Notes: generated from the sequence alone by a model not told the origin. A stretch of 64,000 bases of DNA from Amycolatopsis pithecellobii (GCF_009707865.1 NZ_WMBA01000033.1:1-64000); one strand, 5' to 3'; shown: positions 25,221 to 34,112, counted from the stretch's first letter. Translations and numbers: made by a program.

Positions 25221-26027
25221 ATGCGAATGCGTCACCGCTGTGCGGTTGCCGCCACGCTGGCCTTGCTCGTCTTCACCTCGGTTCCGGCCGAGGCAGCCGA
25301 AACGGAGGTGGTGACCAGTTGCGTCGCGACGGTGCCCGCGGGGCAGCCGGTCGCGCTGGCCCCGGAGGCGGTGGTCCAACCGGTGATCGACCTGCTTACC
25401 CCGCTGGACCCGCTCGGTCTGCTCGTCCCGGCGTTCCGCTCCGCCTGGGCGCAGGAGCCGCCGATTTCCTTGCCCGCAGGGGATTCCGGGGGTTCAGCGA
25501 TCGCCGACGCGGTGCTCGCCCGGCTGACCCGGCTGCCGCTGCTCGCCCCGGTTCTCGGCACTATGGCCGGCCCGCTGCGGAATCAGCTCAGCGAATCGTG
25601 CGGCATCACCACCGAGGCACCGGTGCGGTCGGGCCCACCGGACGTCGCCTCGGTGCCGACCGTCGTCGGGACGCGCGGGGTGATCGTCGTGCCGGGCACC
25701 GCGATCACCCCGCCCGCGATCCCCTCGCCCGAGACCACCGGCGTTCCCCCGTCGGAAACCGATGACGCACCACCACCGGAAGCTCCGCCACCCAAATCCG
25801 GTACCGCGACACCGCCACCACCCGCGCTGATCGTGACCACCGTGCGCACGGCGGCCGATGGTCCGGACCCGGCCGGTGCGGCGCAACCGTTCGGCTGGCC
25901 GGTCGTGGCCGCGTGCGTTCTGATCCTGCTGGCCGCCGCCTACCTGGGGAGGGGGCCGGCGCGCCGGCTGTGGAGTGGTGTCCAGCGGACGTTCCGCCCG
26001 TCCGCTGGACACCACCGGAAACCCTGA
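25221..26027 (+). CDS. Secreted Pro-rich protein with C-terminal membrane anchor
   Basis: 268 residues from the ATG at 25221, which begins a signal peptide (MRMRHRCAVAATLALLVFTS) cut after AEA near residue 26. The outside domain has two cysteines (SCVATVP, ESCGITT), then a Pro-rich linker at about 170-225 and a single membrane helix (WPVVAACVLILLAAAYLG) with a basic tail. Layout and composition resemble the protein at 21021. I do not recognise a family. It is divergent from the copper block and probably works with it. Confidence 0.75.
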   Translation: MRMRHRCAVAATLALLVFTSVPAEAAETEVVTSCVATVPAGQPVALAPEAVVQPVIDLLTPLDPLGLLVPAFRSAWAQEPPISLPAGDSGGSAIADAVLARLTRLPLLAPVLGTMAGPLRNQLSESCGITTEAPVRSGPPDVASVPTVVGTRGVIVVPGTAITPPAIPSPETTGVPPSETDDAPPPEAPPPKSGTATPPPPALIVTTVRTAADGPDPAGAAQPFGWPVVAACVLILLAAAYLGRGPARRLWSGVQRTFRPSAGHHRKP

Positions 26028-26048
26028 CCGCATTTCAGGGCCTTTCTC
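26022..26048 (+). terminator. Hairpin terminator after the secreted protein
   Basis: CCCTGA (26022-26027, including the stop codon) pairs with TCAGGG (26035-26040) across a 7-nt loop, and a pyrimidine-rich CCTTTCTC follows. This fits a short Rho-independent terminator for the gene ending at 26027. Confidence 0.6.
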
Positions 26049-26088
26049 ACAATAAGCTGACGGCACGCCGATTTCCTGAGGGAAAGCT

Positions 26089-27297
26089 TTGAAAAGCCGT
26101 ACGCTGGTCCGTGTGGCGCAACGAGTTGTGGTGATCGGCGGCGGGATTCTCGGCCTTGCCGTGGCCTGGGAACTGATCAGGCAAGGCGGCAACGTGACCG
26201 TGCTGGAGAAGGAAAATTCCTGGGCGGCACACCAGACCGGGCACAATTCCAATGTCGTGCACGCTGGTCTGTACTACAAGCCGGGCTCGGCGAAGGCGCG
26301 GATGTCGGTCGCCGGCAATCGGTCCATTGTGGACTTCGCGAGAGCGAACGGCGTCGGCGTGCAGGTGTGCGGCAAACTCGTCGTGGCCACCACCGAAGCC
26401 CAGCTGCCAGCGCTCGGCGTGCTCGCCGAACGAGCCGAGGCGAACGGCGTCCCGGCAAAGCTGATCTCCCGCGAAGAGGCGCGCGAATACGAGCCGGAAG
26501 TCTCGTGTGTCAAGGCGTTGCGCGTCGAGTCCACCGGCATCATCGACTTTCCCGGCGTGTGCACGGCGCTCGTAAAGCTGCTGGAGGACAAGGGCGCCGA
26601 ACTCCGGCTCGGCACGCCCGCGCTCGGCATCCGGCCCGGTCACACCGGCGGGGTGGAGGTCGCCACCGGGAACGAGGTACTCAAAGCCGACGCGCTGGTC
26701 AACTGCGCCGGTCTGCAGGCCGACCGGGTCGCTCAGCTGGCCGGGCTCACCCCGAGCGCGCGAATCGTCCCGTTCCGCGGTGAGTACTACGAACTGCGGC
26801 CCGAGCGGCGGCATCTCGTGCGTGGCCTGATCTATCCGGTGCCCGACCCGACGCTGCCCTTCCTCGGCGTGCACCTGACCCGCATGCTCGACGGCAGCGT
26901 GCACGCCGGCCCGAACGCCGTGCTCGCGTTGCGCCGCGAGGGTTACCGCTGGCGCGATATCTCCCCGGCGGACATCGCCGACGTCGCCCGCTTCCCCGGC
27001 TCGTGGCGGCTCGCCCGCAAGTACGCCTACCCCACCGGGCTCGAGGAAGTGCTGCGCTCGCTGTCCAAACGCCGCTTCGCCGCGAGCCTGGCCCAGCTCG
27101 TCCCGGCCGTCACCGCGGACGACATCGTGCGCGCGGGTTCCGGGGTGCGCGCGCAGGCGTTGCGGCCCGACGGTTCGCTCGTCGACGACTTCCTGATCGA
27201 AACCGCCCCACACCAGGTGCACGTGCTCAACGCCCCGTCACCGGCCGCGACGAGCGCGCTGGAAATCGCGAAGCACGTGGCAGCGTCAGTCGCCTGA
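26089..27297 (+). CDS. lhgO: L-2-hydroxyglutarate oxidase-like FAD oxidoreductase
   Basis: 402 residues, DAO-type flavoprotein. The FAD motif VVVIGGGILGLAVAWEL is at 13-29, and HNSNVVHAGLYY near 52-63 is the LhgO signature, along with FRGEYYEL and the C-terminal NAPSPAATSALEIAK. LhgO oxidises L-2-hydroxyglutarate to 2-oxoglutarate, passing electrons to the membrane. Start choice: TTG at 26089 has a good GAGGGA at a 5-bp spacing, while an in-frame GTG at 26113 sits closer to the FAD motif but without a ribosome-binding site. Both are possible. Confidence 0.85.
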   Translation: MKSRTLVRVAQRVVVIGGGILGLAVAWELIRQGGNVTVLEKENSWAAHQTGHNSNVVHAGLYYKPGSAKARMSVAGNRSIVDFARANGVGVQVCGKLVVATTEAQLPALGVLAERAEANGVPAKLISREEAREYEPEVSCVKALRVESTGIIDFPGVCTALVKLLEDKGAELRLGTPALGIRPGHTGGVEVATGNEVLKADALVNCAGLQADRVAQLAGLTPSARIVPFRGEYYELRPERRHLVRGLIYPVPDPTLPFLGVHLTRMLDGSVHAGPNAVLALRREGYRWRDISPADIADVARFPGSWRLARKYAYPTGLEEVLRSLSKRRFAASLAQLVPAVTADDIVRAGSGVRAQALRPDGSLVDDFLIETAPHQVHVLNAPSPAATSALEIAKHVAASVA

Positions 27298-27363
27298 AGG
27301 CTTTAACAACGCGGTTACACGAGCTGCCGCTGGTTTTCTCATCCCGGACCTACCGTCCGTGGG

Positions 27364-28116
27364 ATGAGCGTCAGTCCCTTCGAGATCACGCTGCCGGTGC
27401 AGACCGGGGTGGGCGTGGTCGCGCCGTTCGACTTCGCCCTCGACCGGGAGCTGTGGCGCTGGGTGCCCGACCAGGTGTGCCTGCACACGACCCGGCTGCC
27501 GTACCTGCCGGAGCCCGTCACGGTGCAGCTCGCCGAGGCGCTCAGCGACCCGCATGGCGTGCGCCGCGCGACCCGCGACGTGCTGGTGCCCGAACCCGTG
27601 GTGGTCGCCTACGCCTGCACCTCGGGCAGTTTCATCGGCGGCGCGGCCGGCGAAGCGGCGCTCGTCGCGGGCATGCTCGACGCGGGTGCGCCCGCCGCCG
27701 TCACCACGTCCGGTGCCCTGATCCGCGCCTGCACCCGGCTGGGGGTCCGGCGGCTCGCGGTGATCACCCCCTACGTCGACGACGTGACCGACCGGCTGCT
27801 GGCTTTCCTGGCCGAATTCGGGATCAGCACGACCGCGAGCATGGGGCTGGGCATGCTCGGCGACATCTGGAAGATGTCCTACTCGGCGGTGCTCGGCGCG
27901 GTCGAAACCCTGGACCTCACCAGCGCGGACGCACTGTTCGTCAGCTGCACCAACGTCCCCACCTATGACCTGGTCGCCCCGCTGGAGAGACGGCTCGGCA
28001 TCCCGGTGCTGACCGCCAATCAGGTCACCATGTGGGCCGCGCTGGAGCACGCCGGCGCGGCCCTCTCGCATTCGAGTGCGCTGACCGCGCCGGTCGCGGT
28101 GCCCGAGGTCGCCTGA
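27364..28116 (+). CDS. Maleate isomerase / arylmalonate decarboxylase-like protein
   Basis: 250 residues of the Asp/Glu racemase superfamily, maleate cis-trans isomerase branch. Two catalytic cysteines are expected in YACTSGSFIGG near 82-91 and VSCTNVPTYD near 198-207, which sit symmetrically in the two half-domains. The family isomerises maleate to fumarate or decarboxylates arylmalonates. It lies 66 bp after lhgO and 61 bp before serS. I cannot tell the substrate from the sequence. Confidence 0.8.
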   Translation: MSVSPFEITLPVQTGVGVVAPFDFALDRELWRWVPDQVCLHTTRLPYLPEPVTVQLAEALSDPHGVRRATRDVLVPEPVVVAYACTSGSFIGGAAGEAALVAGMLDAGAPAAVTTSGALIRACTRLGVRRLAVITPYVDDVTDRLLAFLAEFGISTTASMGLGMLGDIWKMSYSAVLGAVETLDLTSADALFVSCTNVPTYDLVAPLERRLGIPVLTANQVTMWAALEHAGAALSHSSALTAPVAVPEVA

Positions 28117-28177
28117 AACTCGCTGGTCGGACTGGATACGCTGGACGGGACAATCCCGGCTCGTACCTGGAGTACCG

Positions 28178-29467
28178 ATGCACGACCCTCGCCTGCTGCT
28201 CGATCCCGAGACGGATGCGGCTGCCAAGCTGCGCCGCCGCGGGTACGTGCTCGACACCGACCGCCTTGCCAAGCTGGTCAGCCGGCGCTCCGAGGTCATC
28301 AGCGAGGGCGACAAGGCGCGCGCGCAGTCGAAGAAGTCGGCCGCGGAGGTGCAGGCAGCAGCGCGGCGCGGTGAGGACATCACCGAGCTGCGGGAACAGG
28401 CGCGGCTGCGGAAAGTGCGCATCGGCGAACTGGAGGAGGAGCAGCGCTCGGTCGAGGCCGAGCTGAACGAGTTCCTGCTGGCCATCCCGAACCTCCCGCT
28501 CGACGAGCTGCCGGACGGCGCGACCGAGGACTTCGCGCAGGAGGTCCGGCGCTGGGGCACGGTCCCGGAGTTCGATTTCGAGCCGCTGGACCACGTGGAC
28601 CTCGGCGAGCGTGCGGGCTTCCTCGACCTACAGCGCGCGACGAAGCTGTCCGGCCCGCGGTTCGCGGTGTTCAAGGGCCCGGGCGCCCGGCTGGAGCGCG
28701 CGCTGGCCACGTTCTTCCTCGACGTGCACACGCAGGAGCAGGGGTACACGGAGTTTTCGCTGCCGGCGCTGGTGACCCGCCAGACCATGACCGGCACGGG
28801 GCAGCTGCCGAAGTTCGAAGAGGACCTGTTCCGCACGTCGGTCGCGGATCGGGAGCTGTTCCTGATCCCCACAGCCGAGGTTCCGCTGGTCAACCTGCAT
28901 GCCGGCGAGATGCTGAACCTCGACGAGCTGCCGCTGCGCTATACCGCGTACACGCCGTGCTTCCGCTCGGAGGCCGGGTCGTACGGGCGCGACACGCGTG
29001 GGCTGATCCGGCAGCACGAGTTCTCGAAGGTGGAGCTGGTCCAGCTGGTCGACGCGGAGAAGTCGCGGGAGGCGCTGGAGGAGATCCTCACCCACGCCGA
29101 GGAGACGCTGCAGAAGCTGGGGCTGGCGTACCGCGTGATCAAGCTGCCCGCCGGGGACATCGGGTTCTCCGCGCAGATCACGTACGACATCGAGGTGTGG
29201 CTGCCCAGCCAGCAGACCTACCGCGAGATCTCGAGCGCCTCGGACACCGGCGTGTTCCAGACCCGCCGCGCCGGCATCCGCGGAAAAGCCAAGGACGGCA
29301 AGCGCGGCGCGGTCGCGGCGCTGAACGCGTCGGGCCTGCCGGTCGGCCGCACCCTCGTGGCACTCGTCGAGCAGTGCCAGCAGGCCGACGGGTCGATCCG
29401 GATCCCCGAGGCGTTGGTGCCCTACACCGGTTTCGCCGTGATCAATGCCGACGGGAGCACCAGCTGA
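28178..29467 (+). CDS. serS: Seryl-tRNA synthetase of non-actinobacterial type
   Basis: 429 residues. An N-terminal coiled coil (about 30-105) for tRNA binding precedes a class II core: motif 2 in CFRSEAGSYGRDTRGLIRQH, the serine/ATP site in IPTAEVPLVNLH, and motif 3 region VGRTLVALVEQCQQ. It charges tRNA-Ser. Core wording such as GTGQLPKFEEDLF and EISSASDTGVFQTRRA is that of proteobacterial and other bacterial enzymes, while usual actinobacterial SerS has GTGFLG and ELTSTSNCT versions. That points to an acquired or second copy. No antibiotic gene is adjacent. Confidence 0.9.
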   Translation: MHDPRLLLDPETDAAAKLRRRGYVLDTDRLAKLVSRRSEVISEGDKARAQSKKSAAEVQAAARRGEDITELREQARLRKVRIGELEEEQRSVEAELNEFLLAIPNLPLDELPDGATEDFAQEVRRWGTVPEFDFEPLDHVDLGERAGFLDLQRATKLSGPRFAVFKGPGARLERALATFFLDVHTQEQGYTEFSLPALVTRQTMTGTGQLPKFEEDLFRTSVADRELFLIPTAEVPLVNLHAGEMLNLDELPLRYTAYTPCFRSEAGSYGRDTRGLIRQHEFSKVELVQLVDAEKSREALEEILTHAEETLQKLGLAYRVIKLPAGDIGFSAQITYDIEVWLPSQQTYREISSASDTGVFQTRRAGIRGKAKDGKRGAVAALNASGLPVGRTLVALVEQCQQADGSIRIPEALVPYTGFAVINADGSTS

Positions 29468-29494
29468 GCACGCGGGCATCCCACCCGGTGATCG

Positions 29495-30400
29495 TCAGCC
29501 CGTAACGAAATCCGCCACGATGCGGCCGAGTTCCTCGCCCGCGTCCTCCTGCAGGAAGTGTCCGGCACCCGCGACGGTCGGGTGGTCCAGACCTGTCGCG
29601 CCGGCCATCTCGCGCCGCAGGATCGGGGCCATCCCGCCGGTGATCGGATCACCATCGGAGAAGGCGCACAGAAATGGAATGTCCATAGTGGACAGCGTGC
29701 GCCAGGCCGCTCGGTTGGCCTCGCTCGCCGGATCGTCCGGACGGGTCGGCACCAGGCCCGGCATCGCACGCGGGCCCGCCTTGTACATCTCGTTCGGGAA
29801 CGGAGCGTCGTAGGCGGCGCGGACCTCTTCGGACAGTTCGGTTCTGCAGCCGGACTGAACGAGCCTGGCGATGTCGAGCACGGGCGCGGTCTGGACCACT
29901 TCACGAAACGCGTGCCACACCTTCGGCATGTCGACGTCGCCCGTCGGCAGCCCGGTGTTCGCGGCGACGACACGTTCGAAGCGCTCCGGGTGCTCGGCCA
30001 CCAGGCGCAGGCCGATCAGCCCACCCCAGTCCTGCCCGACCAACGTGATCCGGCGCAGATCCAGCGCGTCGAACGCGAACGAACGCATCCACTCGACATG
30101 CCGGGCATAGGTGTGGTCGCTGAGATCGGCCGGTTTGTCGGAACGGCCGAAACCCACGAGGTCCGGGGCGATGGCACGCAGACCCGCGCCGGCCAGCACC
30201 GGAAGCATCTTGCGGTAGAGGAAAGACCAGCTGGGTTCGCCGTGCAGGAGCAACACCACCGGCCCGTCCGGTGGGCCGGCCTCGGTGTAGGCGACTCTGA
30301 CGATGCCGTCTCTCGGGCTGTCGACGTCGGCATACAGCGCCGGGAAGTCGAAGTCGGGCAGGTTGCTGAACCGGTCTTCTGGTGTCCTCAGTAGGCGCAC
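29495..30400 (-). CDS. Haloalkane dehalogenase-like alpha/beta hydrolase
   Basis: 301 residues from the GTG at 30400, which gives the usual family N-terminus VRLLRTPEDRFSNLPDFDFP. The oxyanion/halide motif is HGEPSWSFLYR near 53-63, the nucleophile is Asp124 followed by the halide-binding Trp125 (GQDWGG), and the base is His281 (AGHFLQED). A further acid lies in FSDGDPITGG. Length and motifs match haloalkane dehalogenases, which hydrolyse carbon-halogen bonds; epoxide hydrolases lack the Trp after the nucleophile. It is downstream of, and may be transcribed with, the DUF350 gene. Confidence 0.82.
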   Translation of the reverse strand: MRLLRTPEDRFSNLPDFDFPALYADVDSPRDGIVRVAYTEAGPPDGPVVLLLHGEPSWSFLYRKMLPVLAGAGLRAIAPDLVGFGRSDKPADLSDHTYARHVEWMRSFAFDALDLRRITLVGQDWGGLIGLRLVAEHPERFERVVAANTGLPTGDVDMPKVWHAFREVVQTAPVLDIARLVQSGCRTELSEEVRAAYDAPFPNEMYKAGPRAMPGLVPTRPDDPASEANRAAWRTLSTMDIPFLCAFSDGDPITGGMAPILRREMAGATGLDHPTVAGAGHFLQEDAGEELGRIVADFVTG

Positions 30401-30464
30401 AGAAGGAGGGTATGCCACGCGGCAGCGTGTCGGTTGAGGGTGGTGGTGGGCGAGGGGCTGGCGA

Positions 30465-30917
30465 CTAGGAGATCGCGACCGCCACCACGAGGCCCAATGC
30501 GACATGCGCGGCCGCGACGACAACGCTCACCGGCTGGAACTTCTCCTGCTCGATCGTCTTGCCGACGTCGATGCGGGTGGCCCATTCGAGCAGCCGTACC
30601 GCGATGACCTGCACGATGATGCCCAGCAGGCCGTACACGAGCGCCGTGATCAACCCCGCGGTGAGATCGCTCGCCGAGTTGAAGATCGCGACCACGATGA
30701 TGAACGCCATCGACAGCAGCCCGGACGCGGTGACGATCACGGCGTTGGGCAGACCGCGGTGCACAAGCGAGGACAGCTTGCCGGGCGTCGTCCAGTCGAT
30801 CGCGTAGAAGCCGGCGAACATCAGCAGCAGGCCGACGATCCCGTACAGCAGGATCGCACCGACTCCGTGCACAAGGTCGGAGCCGAACGTCGCGGGCAGC
30901 GCGCGAATGGTGGTCAC
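30465..30917 (-). CDS. DUF350 membrane protein (YjfL-like)
   Basis: 150 residues with four hydrophobic segments (about 20-45, 58-80, 85-108 and 128-150), matching the two-fold DUF350 pattern. The function is unknown. In enterobacteria yjfL sits next to yjfM and the ATP-grasp gene yjfC; here it follows their counterparts by 40 bp, so the three probably form a conserved membrane/peptide-ligase system. Confidence 0.8.
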   Translation of the reverse strand: MTTIRALPATFGSDLVHGVGAILLYGIVGLLLMFAGFYAIDWTTPGKLSSLVHRGLPNAVIVTASGLLSMAFIIVVAIFNSASDLTAGLITALVYGLLGIIVQVIAVRLLEWATRIDVGKTIEQEKFQPVSVVVAAAHVALGLVVAVAIS

Positions 30918-30957
30918 AGGGTCTCCAGGTTCGGTTTGAGGTATCGCGGGGTGTGTA

Positions 30958-32124
30958 TCACGATTCCGGGATGCGATGCGGGACGAACGCGGCCCCGTCG
31001 TCGGTCACCAACCCCGCCGTCTCCCGGATGCCGAGGCCGGCCGCGTTGTCACCGACGATCCACGCGCCCAGCGCCGGGCGGAAGCCGTCGAACTCGGGCA
31101 GCGGGTCGAAGGCCTGGTAGACATAGCCTTCCTCGCCATAGACGCCGGGCGTCTGGGTCTCGTAGCCGGGCGCGACAATCGACACGTTCGCCCCTTCACG
31201 ACCCAGTTTCGGCTTGCGCACGTACTCGGTGAGCAGGCCGGGGTCGTCGACGAAGGCGGGCAGCAGGTTCGGGTGCCCGGGGTAGTTCTCCCACAGCACC
31301 GCGAGCAGTGTCTTGTTGGACAGCAACATCTTCCACAACGGCTCGACCCACAGCGTGCGCGGCAACGTCTCGACGGCGTGGTGGCCGAACTCCTCGTCCA
31401 CCACCCATTCCCACGGATAGAGCTTGACCACGGTGTTCATCGGGGACTCTTCGAGATCGACGAACCGTTTGAGCACCGGGTCCCAGCCGATCTCCTCGAT
31501 CGCGAGACCGACCGTGTCGAGCCCCGCCTCGGCCGCGGTCTCCTGCAGGTACGTGGTCGTGATGTGGTCCTCGCCCGTCGGGTCGGCGCTGGACCAGGTG
31601 AAGTACAGCTCGTTGTCCGGCAGCTGGCCACGGATCTGCTGCCAGCGCTCGACGAGCCTCTCGTGCACCGAGTTCCACTGGTCGTCGTCGGGGAAGACCT
31701 CCGTCTTCCAGTGCCACTGCAACACCGATGCCTCGAGGAGCGAGGTGGGCGTGTCGGCGTTGTACTCCAGTAGTTTCGCCGGGCCGCTGCCGTCGTACCG
31801 CAGATCGAACCGGCCGTAGACATGCGGATCGCGCCGCTTCCACGACTCGGCGATATGCGGCCACACCCATTCCGGGATGCCGAACTGCGCGTACCGCTCG
31901 GTCAGCACGACGTTGTCGACGGCCTCCAGGCACATCGAGTGCAGCAGCTCGACGTCCGCTTCGAGGGACAGCACCTCGTCCATCTCGAGCACGTAGTGCA
32001 CCGACTCGTCCCAGTACGGCCTGTCGTGGCCGGTGCCGTAGCGCGCAGGGGTGCCGAACACCAGGCCCTGCTCCTCGACGATGCGCTGCCAGTCCCGCCG
32101 CGGGGCACTGGTTCCCCTCCGCAC
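30958..32124 (-). CDS. Glutathionylspermidine synthase-like ATP-grasp ligase (YjfC-like)
   Basis: 388 residues, GSP_synth family C-terminal ATP-grasp domain without the amidase half. Typical stretches are LLEYNADTPTSLLEAS near 118-133, KLYPWEWVVDEEF near 240, NKTLLAVLWENYPGHPNLLPA near 270 and RKPKLGREGANVS near 305, the latter holding the ATP-binding lysine. The GTG at 32124 directly follows the upstream TAG, so the two are coupled. Relatives form amide bonds between a peptide and an amine; the substrate here is unknown. Confidence 0.85.
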   Translation of the reverse strand: MRRGTSAPRRDWQRIVEEQGLVFGTPARYGTGHDRPYWDESVHYVLEMDEVLSLEADVELLHSMCLEAVDNVVLTERYAQFGIPEWVWPHIAESWKRRDPHVYGRFDLRYDGSGPAKLLEYNADTPTSLLEASVLQWHWKTEVFPDDDQWNSVHERLVERWQQIRGQLPDNELYFTWSSADPTGEDHITTTYLQETAAEAGLDTVGLAIEEIGWDPVLKRFVDLEESPMNTVVKLYPWEWVVDEEFGHHAVETLPRTLWVEPLWKMLLSNKTLLAVLWENYPGHPNLLPAFVDDPGLLTEYVRKPKLGREGANVSIVAPGYETQTPGVYGEEGYVYQAFDPLPEFDGFRPALGAWIVGDNAAGLGIRETAGLVTDDGAAFVPHRIPES

Positions 32125-32739
32125 CTATGACCCCCCGGACTTCCCGCTGCCGCCGCTGCTCTTGCCGCTGATGCCGAAGCCACCGCGCTGAACCGTCTTG
32201 CCGGAACTCGTCTTGACCGTCGCATTGCCGGACGGCGCCGTGTACGTGCCGCCCGCGACGCGTTGCCCGATCGCGCCGGTGCCACCGTAGTTGTAGCGGT
32301 ACTGACCCGCGCCGATGCCGTAGGGAATGATCCACAGCCCGCTGCCGGAGTCGTAGTGGCCGCCGTGGCTGGCGATGTAGTTGTCGTCGCAGTACTCGTC
32401 GTTCTGGACGACCCCGTTCCCGTCGGTGCACACGGCGTTGACCTGTTCAGGCGTGCCCACGAGGTACCACGCGGCGACGACGCCGACGAGTCCTACGGTC
32501 ACGCCACTGCCGATCATCACCTTGCGTCGGCTTGCGGCCTTGCGCTCGGCCACCTCACGCGCCTGCGCCTCGGCTGCCTCGCGCTCTTCTTCCTCGGCGA
32601 GCGCTTTGCGCCGCGCACGCTGCTCGGCGAGCGTCGGCTCACGTGGTTTGGTGGACTCGGCGTCCTGGAACCGCATCGAGCCGGGCGTGGGTGGGGGCTC
32701 CGGAGGCGACTGGTCCCCGGGCCGATCTTCTTCGGTCAT
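32125..32739 (-). CDS. Membrane-anchored YjfM-like protein
   Basis: 204 residues from the ATG at 32739. A charged Glu/Arg/Ala coiled-coil-like region (about 30-70) precedes one membrane helix (VMIGSGVTVGLVGVVAAWYLV), then an outside domain with CTDGNGVVQNDEYCDDN, Gly/Tyr-rich sequence and a Ser/Gly/Lys tail. The conserved position before DUF350 and the ATP-grasp ligase suggests it is the substrate or partner of the ligase, like YjfM (DUF1190). The flexible Gly/Ser/Lys tail could be a modification target; that is speculation. Confidence 0.65.
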   Translation of the reverse strand: MTEEDRPGDQSPPEPPPTPGSMRFQDAESTKPREPTLAEQRARRKALAEEEEREAAEAQAREVAERKAASRRKVMIGSGVTVGLVGVVAAWYLVGTPEQVNAVCTDGNGVVQNDEYCDDNYIASHGGHYDSGSGLWIIPYGIGAGQYRYNYGGTGAIGQRVAGGTYTAPSGNATVKTSSGKTVQRGGFGISGKSSGGSGKSGGS

Positions 32740-32801
32740 CGAGGCACACACTAGCCACCCGAGGGTCGTCGTGGGACCAGGACGCGGGCATTATTGACGG
32801 G

Positions 32802-33758
32802 ATGCTCGGACACGGCTTGGCAACGAACACAATGCGCACCCGGCTCGTCATGGTGGGTGTGTTCATCGGCGCCATCGCGGCACTGGCCATGAGCGTGGCA
32901 TTCTCGTGGAGCCCGGCGGCGACCGGTGGCGGCAAGGTCGAGGAGTCACCGGAGGCCAAGGCCGCTTTCCACTCGACAGCGGGTAGTTGCCTGAACTGGG
33001 TCAAGCCCGATGTTTCGGACGTGCACGTGGTGCCGTGCGCTCAGCCACACCTGTACGAGGTGACCGGCGTGATCAGCATCGCCGACAAATTCCGGCCAGG
33101 TGCGCCCGCGCCCTCGGTCGACGAGTGGCGTGACCTGGCGATGGCGCGGTGCAGTGATGGCGCGCAACATTATCTGGGCAAGCAGCTCGACCCGTTCGGG
33201 AAGTTCACCGTGAGCGCGCTGCGGCCCGGCGCCGACGAGTGGGCCGAGGGCGATCGGGACATGCGATGCGTGCTGCAGTGGGCGGCGCCTGGTGGCGCGC
33301 TGCAACCGGTGACCGGCAATGCGGCGAACCAGTCGCAGGCGGCGGTGTGGGACCCGGGGACCTGTCTGGCACTCGCGGACAAGACGGTCGGCAACCCGAT
33401 CGACTGCGCCCAGCCCCACGCGTACGAGATCGTCGCGACGGTTGACTTGAAGAAGCATTTCCCCGGCGACTACCCGGCACAGAAAGACCAGGCAGCCTGG
33501 CTGGACACCGAATGCAACAACGACGTCCAATCATATGCCGGCGGGGTTGATCTCGATTCACAGAAACTGATCCTCACGTGGGATCTGCGTGAACAGGAAA
33601 GCTGGGACGCCGGTTCGACGCTGGTCAACTGCAAGGTCGGTGCGAAGCTACCGGACAACAGCGGGCTCGCACCCGTGACCGGCAGCATCAAACAGCAGGC
33701 ACAGGACGCGCCGGCGCCAGGGGCACCAGGCGCCCCACCACCACCGGGCGGTGGGTAA
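32802..33758 (+). CDS. Septum-formation family membrane protein
   Basis: 318 residues from the ATG at 32802 (an alternative ATG is at 32832). One N-terminal membrane helix (VMVGVFIGAIAALAMSVAFS) precedes two copies of the Septum_form domain, each with GxCL-x-C-x-PHxYE: SCLNWVKPDVSDVHVVPCAQ with PHLYEV, and TCLALADKTVGNPIDCAQ with PHAYEI. The tail is Pro/Gly-rich. The family is linked to septation in actinomycetes. It is 3 bp upstream of the zincin gene, so they are co-transcribed. Confidence 0.82.
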   Translation: MLGHGLATNTMRTRLVMVGVFIGAIAALAMSVAFSWSPAATGGGKVEESPEAKAAFHSTAGSCLNWVKPDVSDVHVVPCAQPHLYEVTGVISIADKFRPGAPAPSVDEWRDLAMARCSDGAQHYLGKQLDPFGKFTVSALRPGADEWAEGDRDMRCVLQWAAPGGALQPVTGNAANQSQAAVWDPGTCLALADKTVGNPIDCAQPHAYEIVATVDLKKHFPGDYPAQKDQAAWLDTECNNDVQSYAGGVDLDSQKLILTWDLREQESWDAGSTLVNCKVGAKLPDNSGLAPVTGSIKQQAQDAPAPGAPGAPPPPGGG

Positions 33759-33761
33759 GGA

Positions 33762-34112
33762 ATGCCGGTCGAAATGTCCGCCGCCCGCTTCGAAGAACTC
33801 GTCGCCGACGCACTGGACGAAGTGCCGGCCGAATTCGCCAAGGCAATGGACAACGTGGTAGTACTGGTCGAAGAGGAGAATGCGGAGGCGCCGGAAATCC
33901 TCGGCCTCTACCACGGAATTGCACTGACCGAACGAACCACCGACTACGGCGGCGTGCTTCCGGACCGCATCTCGATCTACCGCAGGCCAATTCTCGCCAT
34001 CTGCGAAACCGAAGACCAGGTAATCGACGAAGTACTGATCACCGTGGTACACGAAATAGCCCACCACTTCGGCATCGATGACCAAAAACTACACGAACTC
34101 GGCTGGGGATAA
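33762..34112 (+). CDS. Minimal zincin, metallopeptidase family (PF06262-like)
   Basis: 116 residues. The zinc motif HEIAHHFGIDD near 95-105 contains HExxHxxGxxD. Such proteins are widespread in actinobacteria, and their substrates are not known. The short length (about 115-135 is typical) is complete. It follows the septum-formation gene by 3 bp. Confidence 0.88.
   Translation: MPVEMSAARFEELVADALDEVPAEFAKAMDNVVVLVEEENAEAPEILGLYHGIALTERTTDYGGVLPDRISIYRRPILAICETEDQVIDEVLITVVHEIAHHFGIDDQKLHELGWG

Noticed and set aside
30411-30464. 17-codon frame after a good AAGGAGG on the plus strand
   Set aside because: The peptide is mostly glycine and arginine and lies in the leader of the left-pointing dehalogenase gene; probably coincidence.
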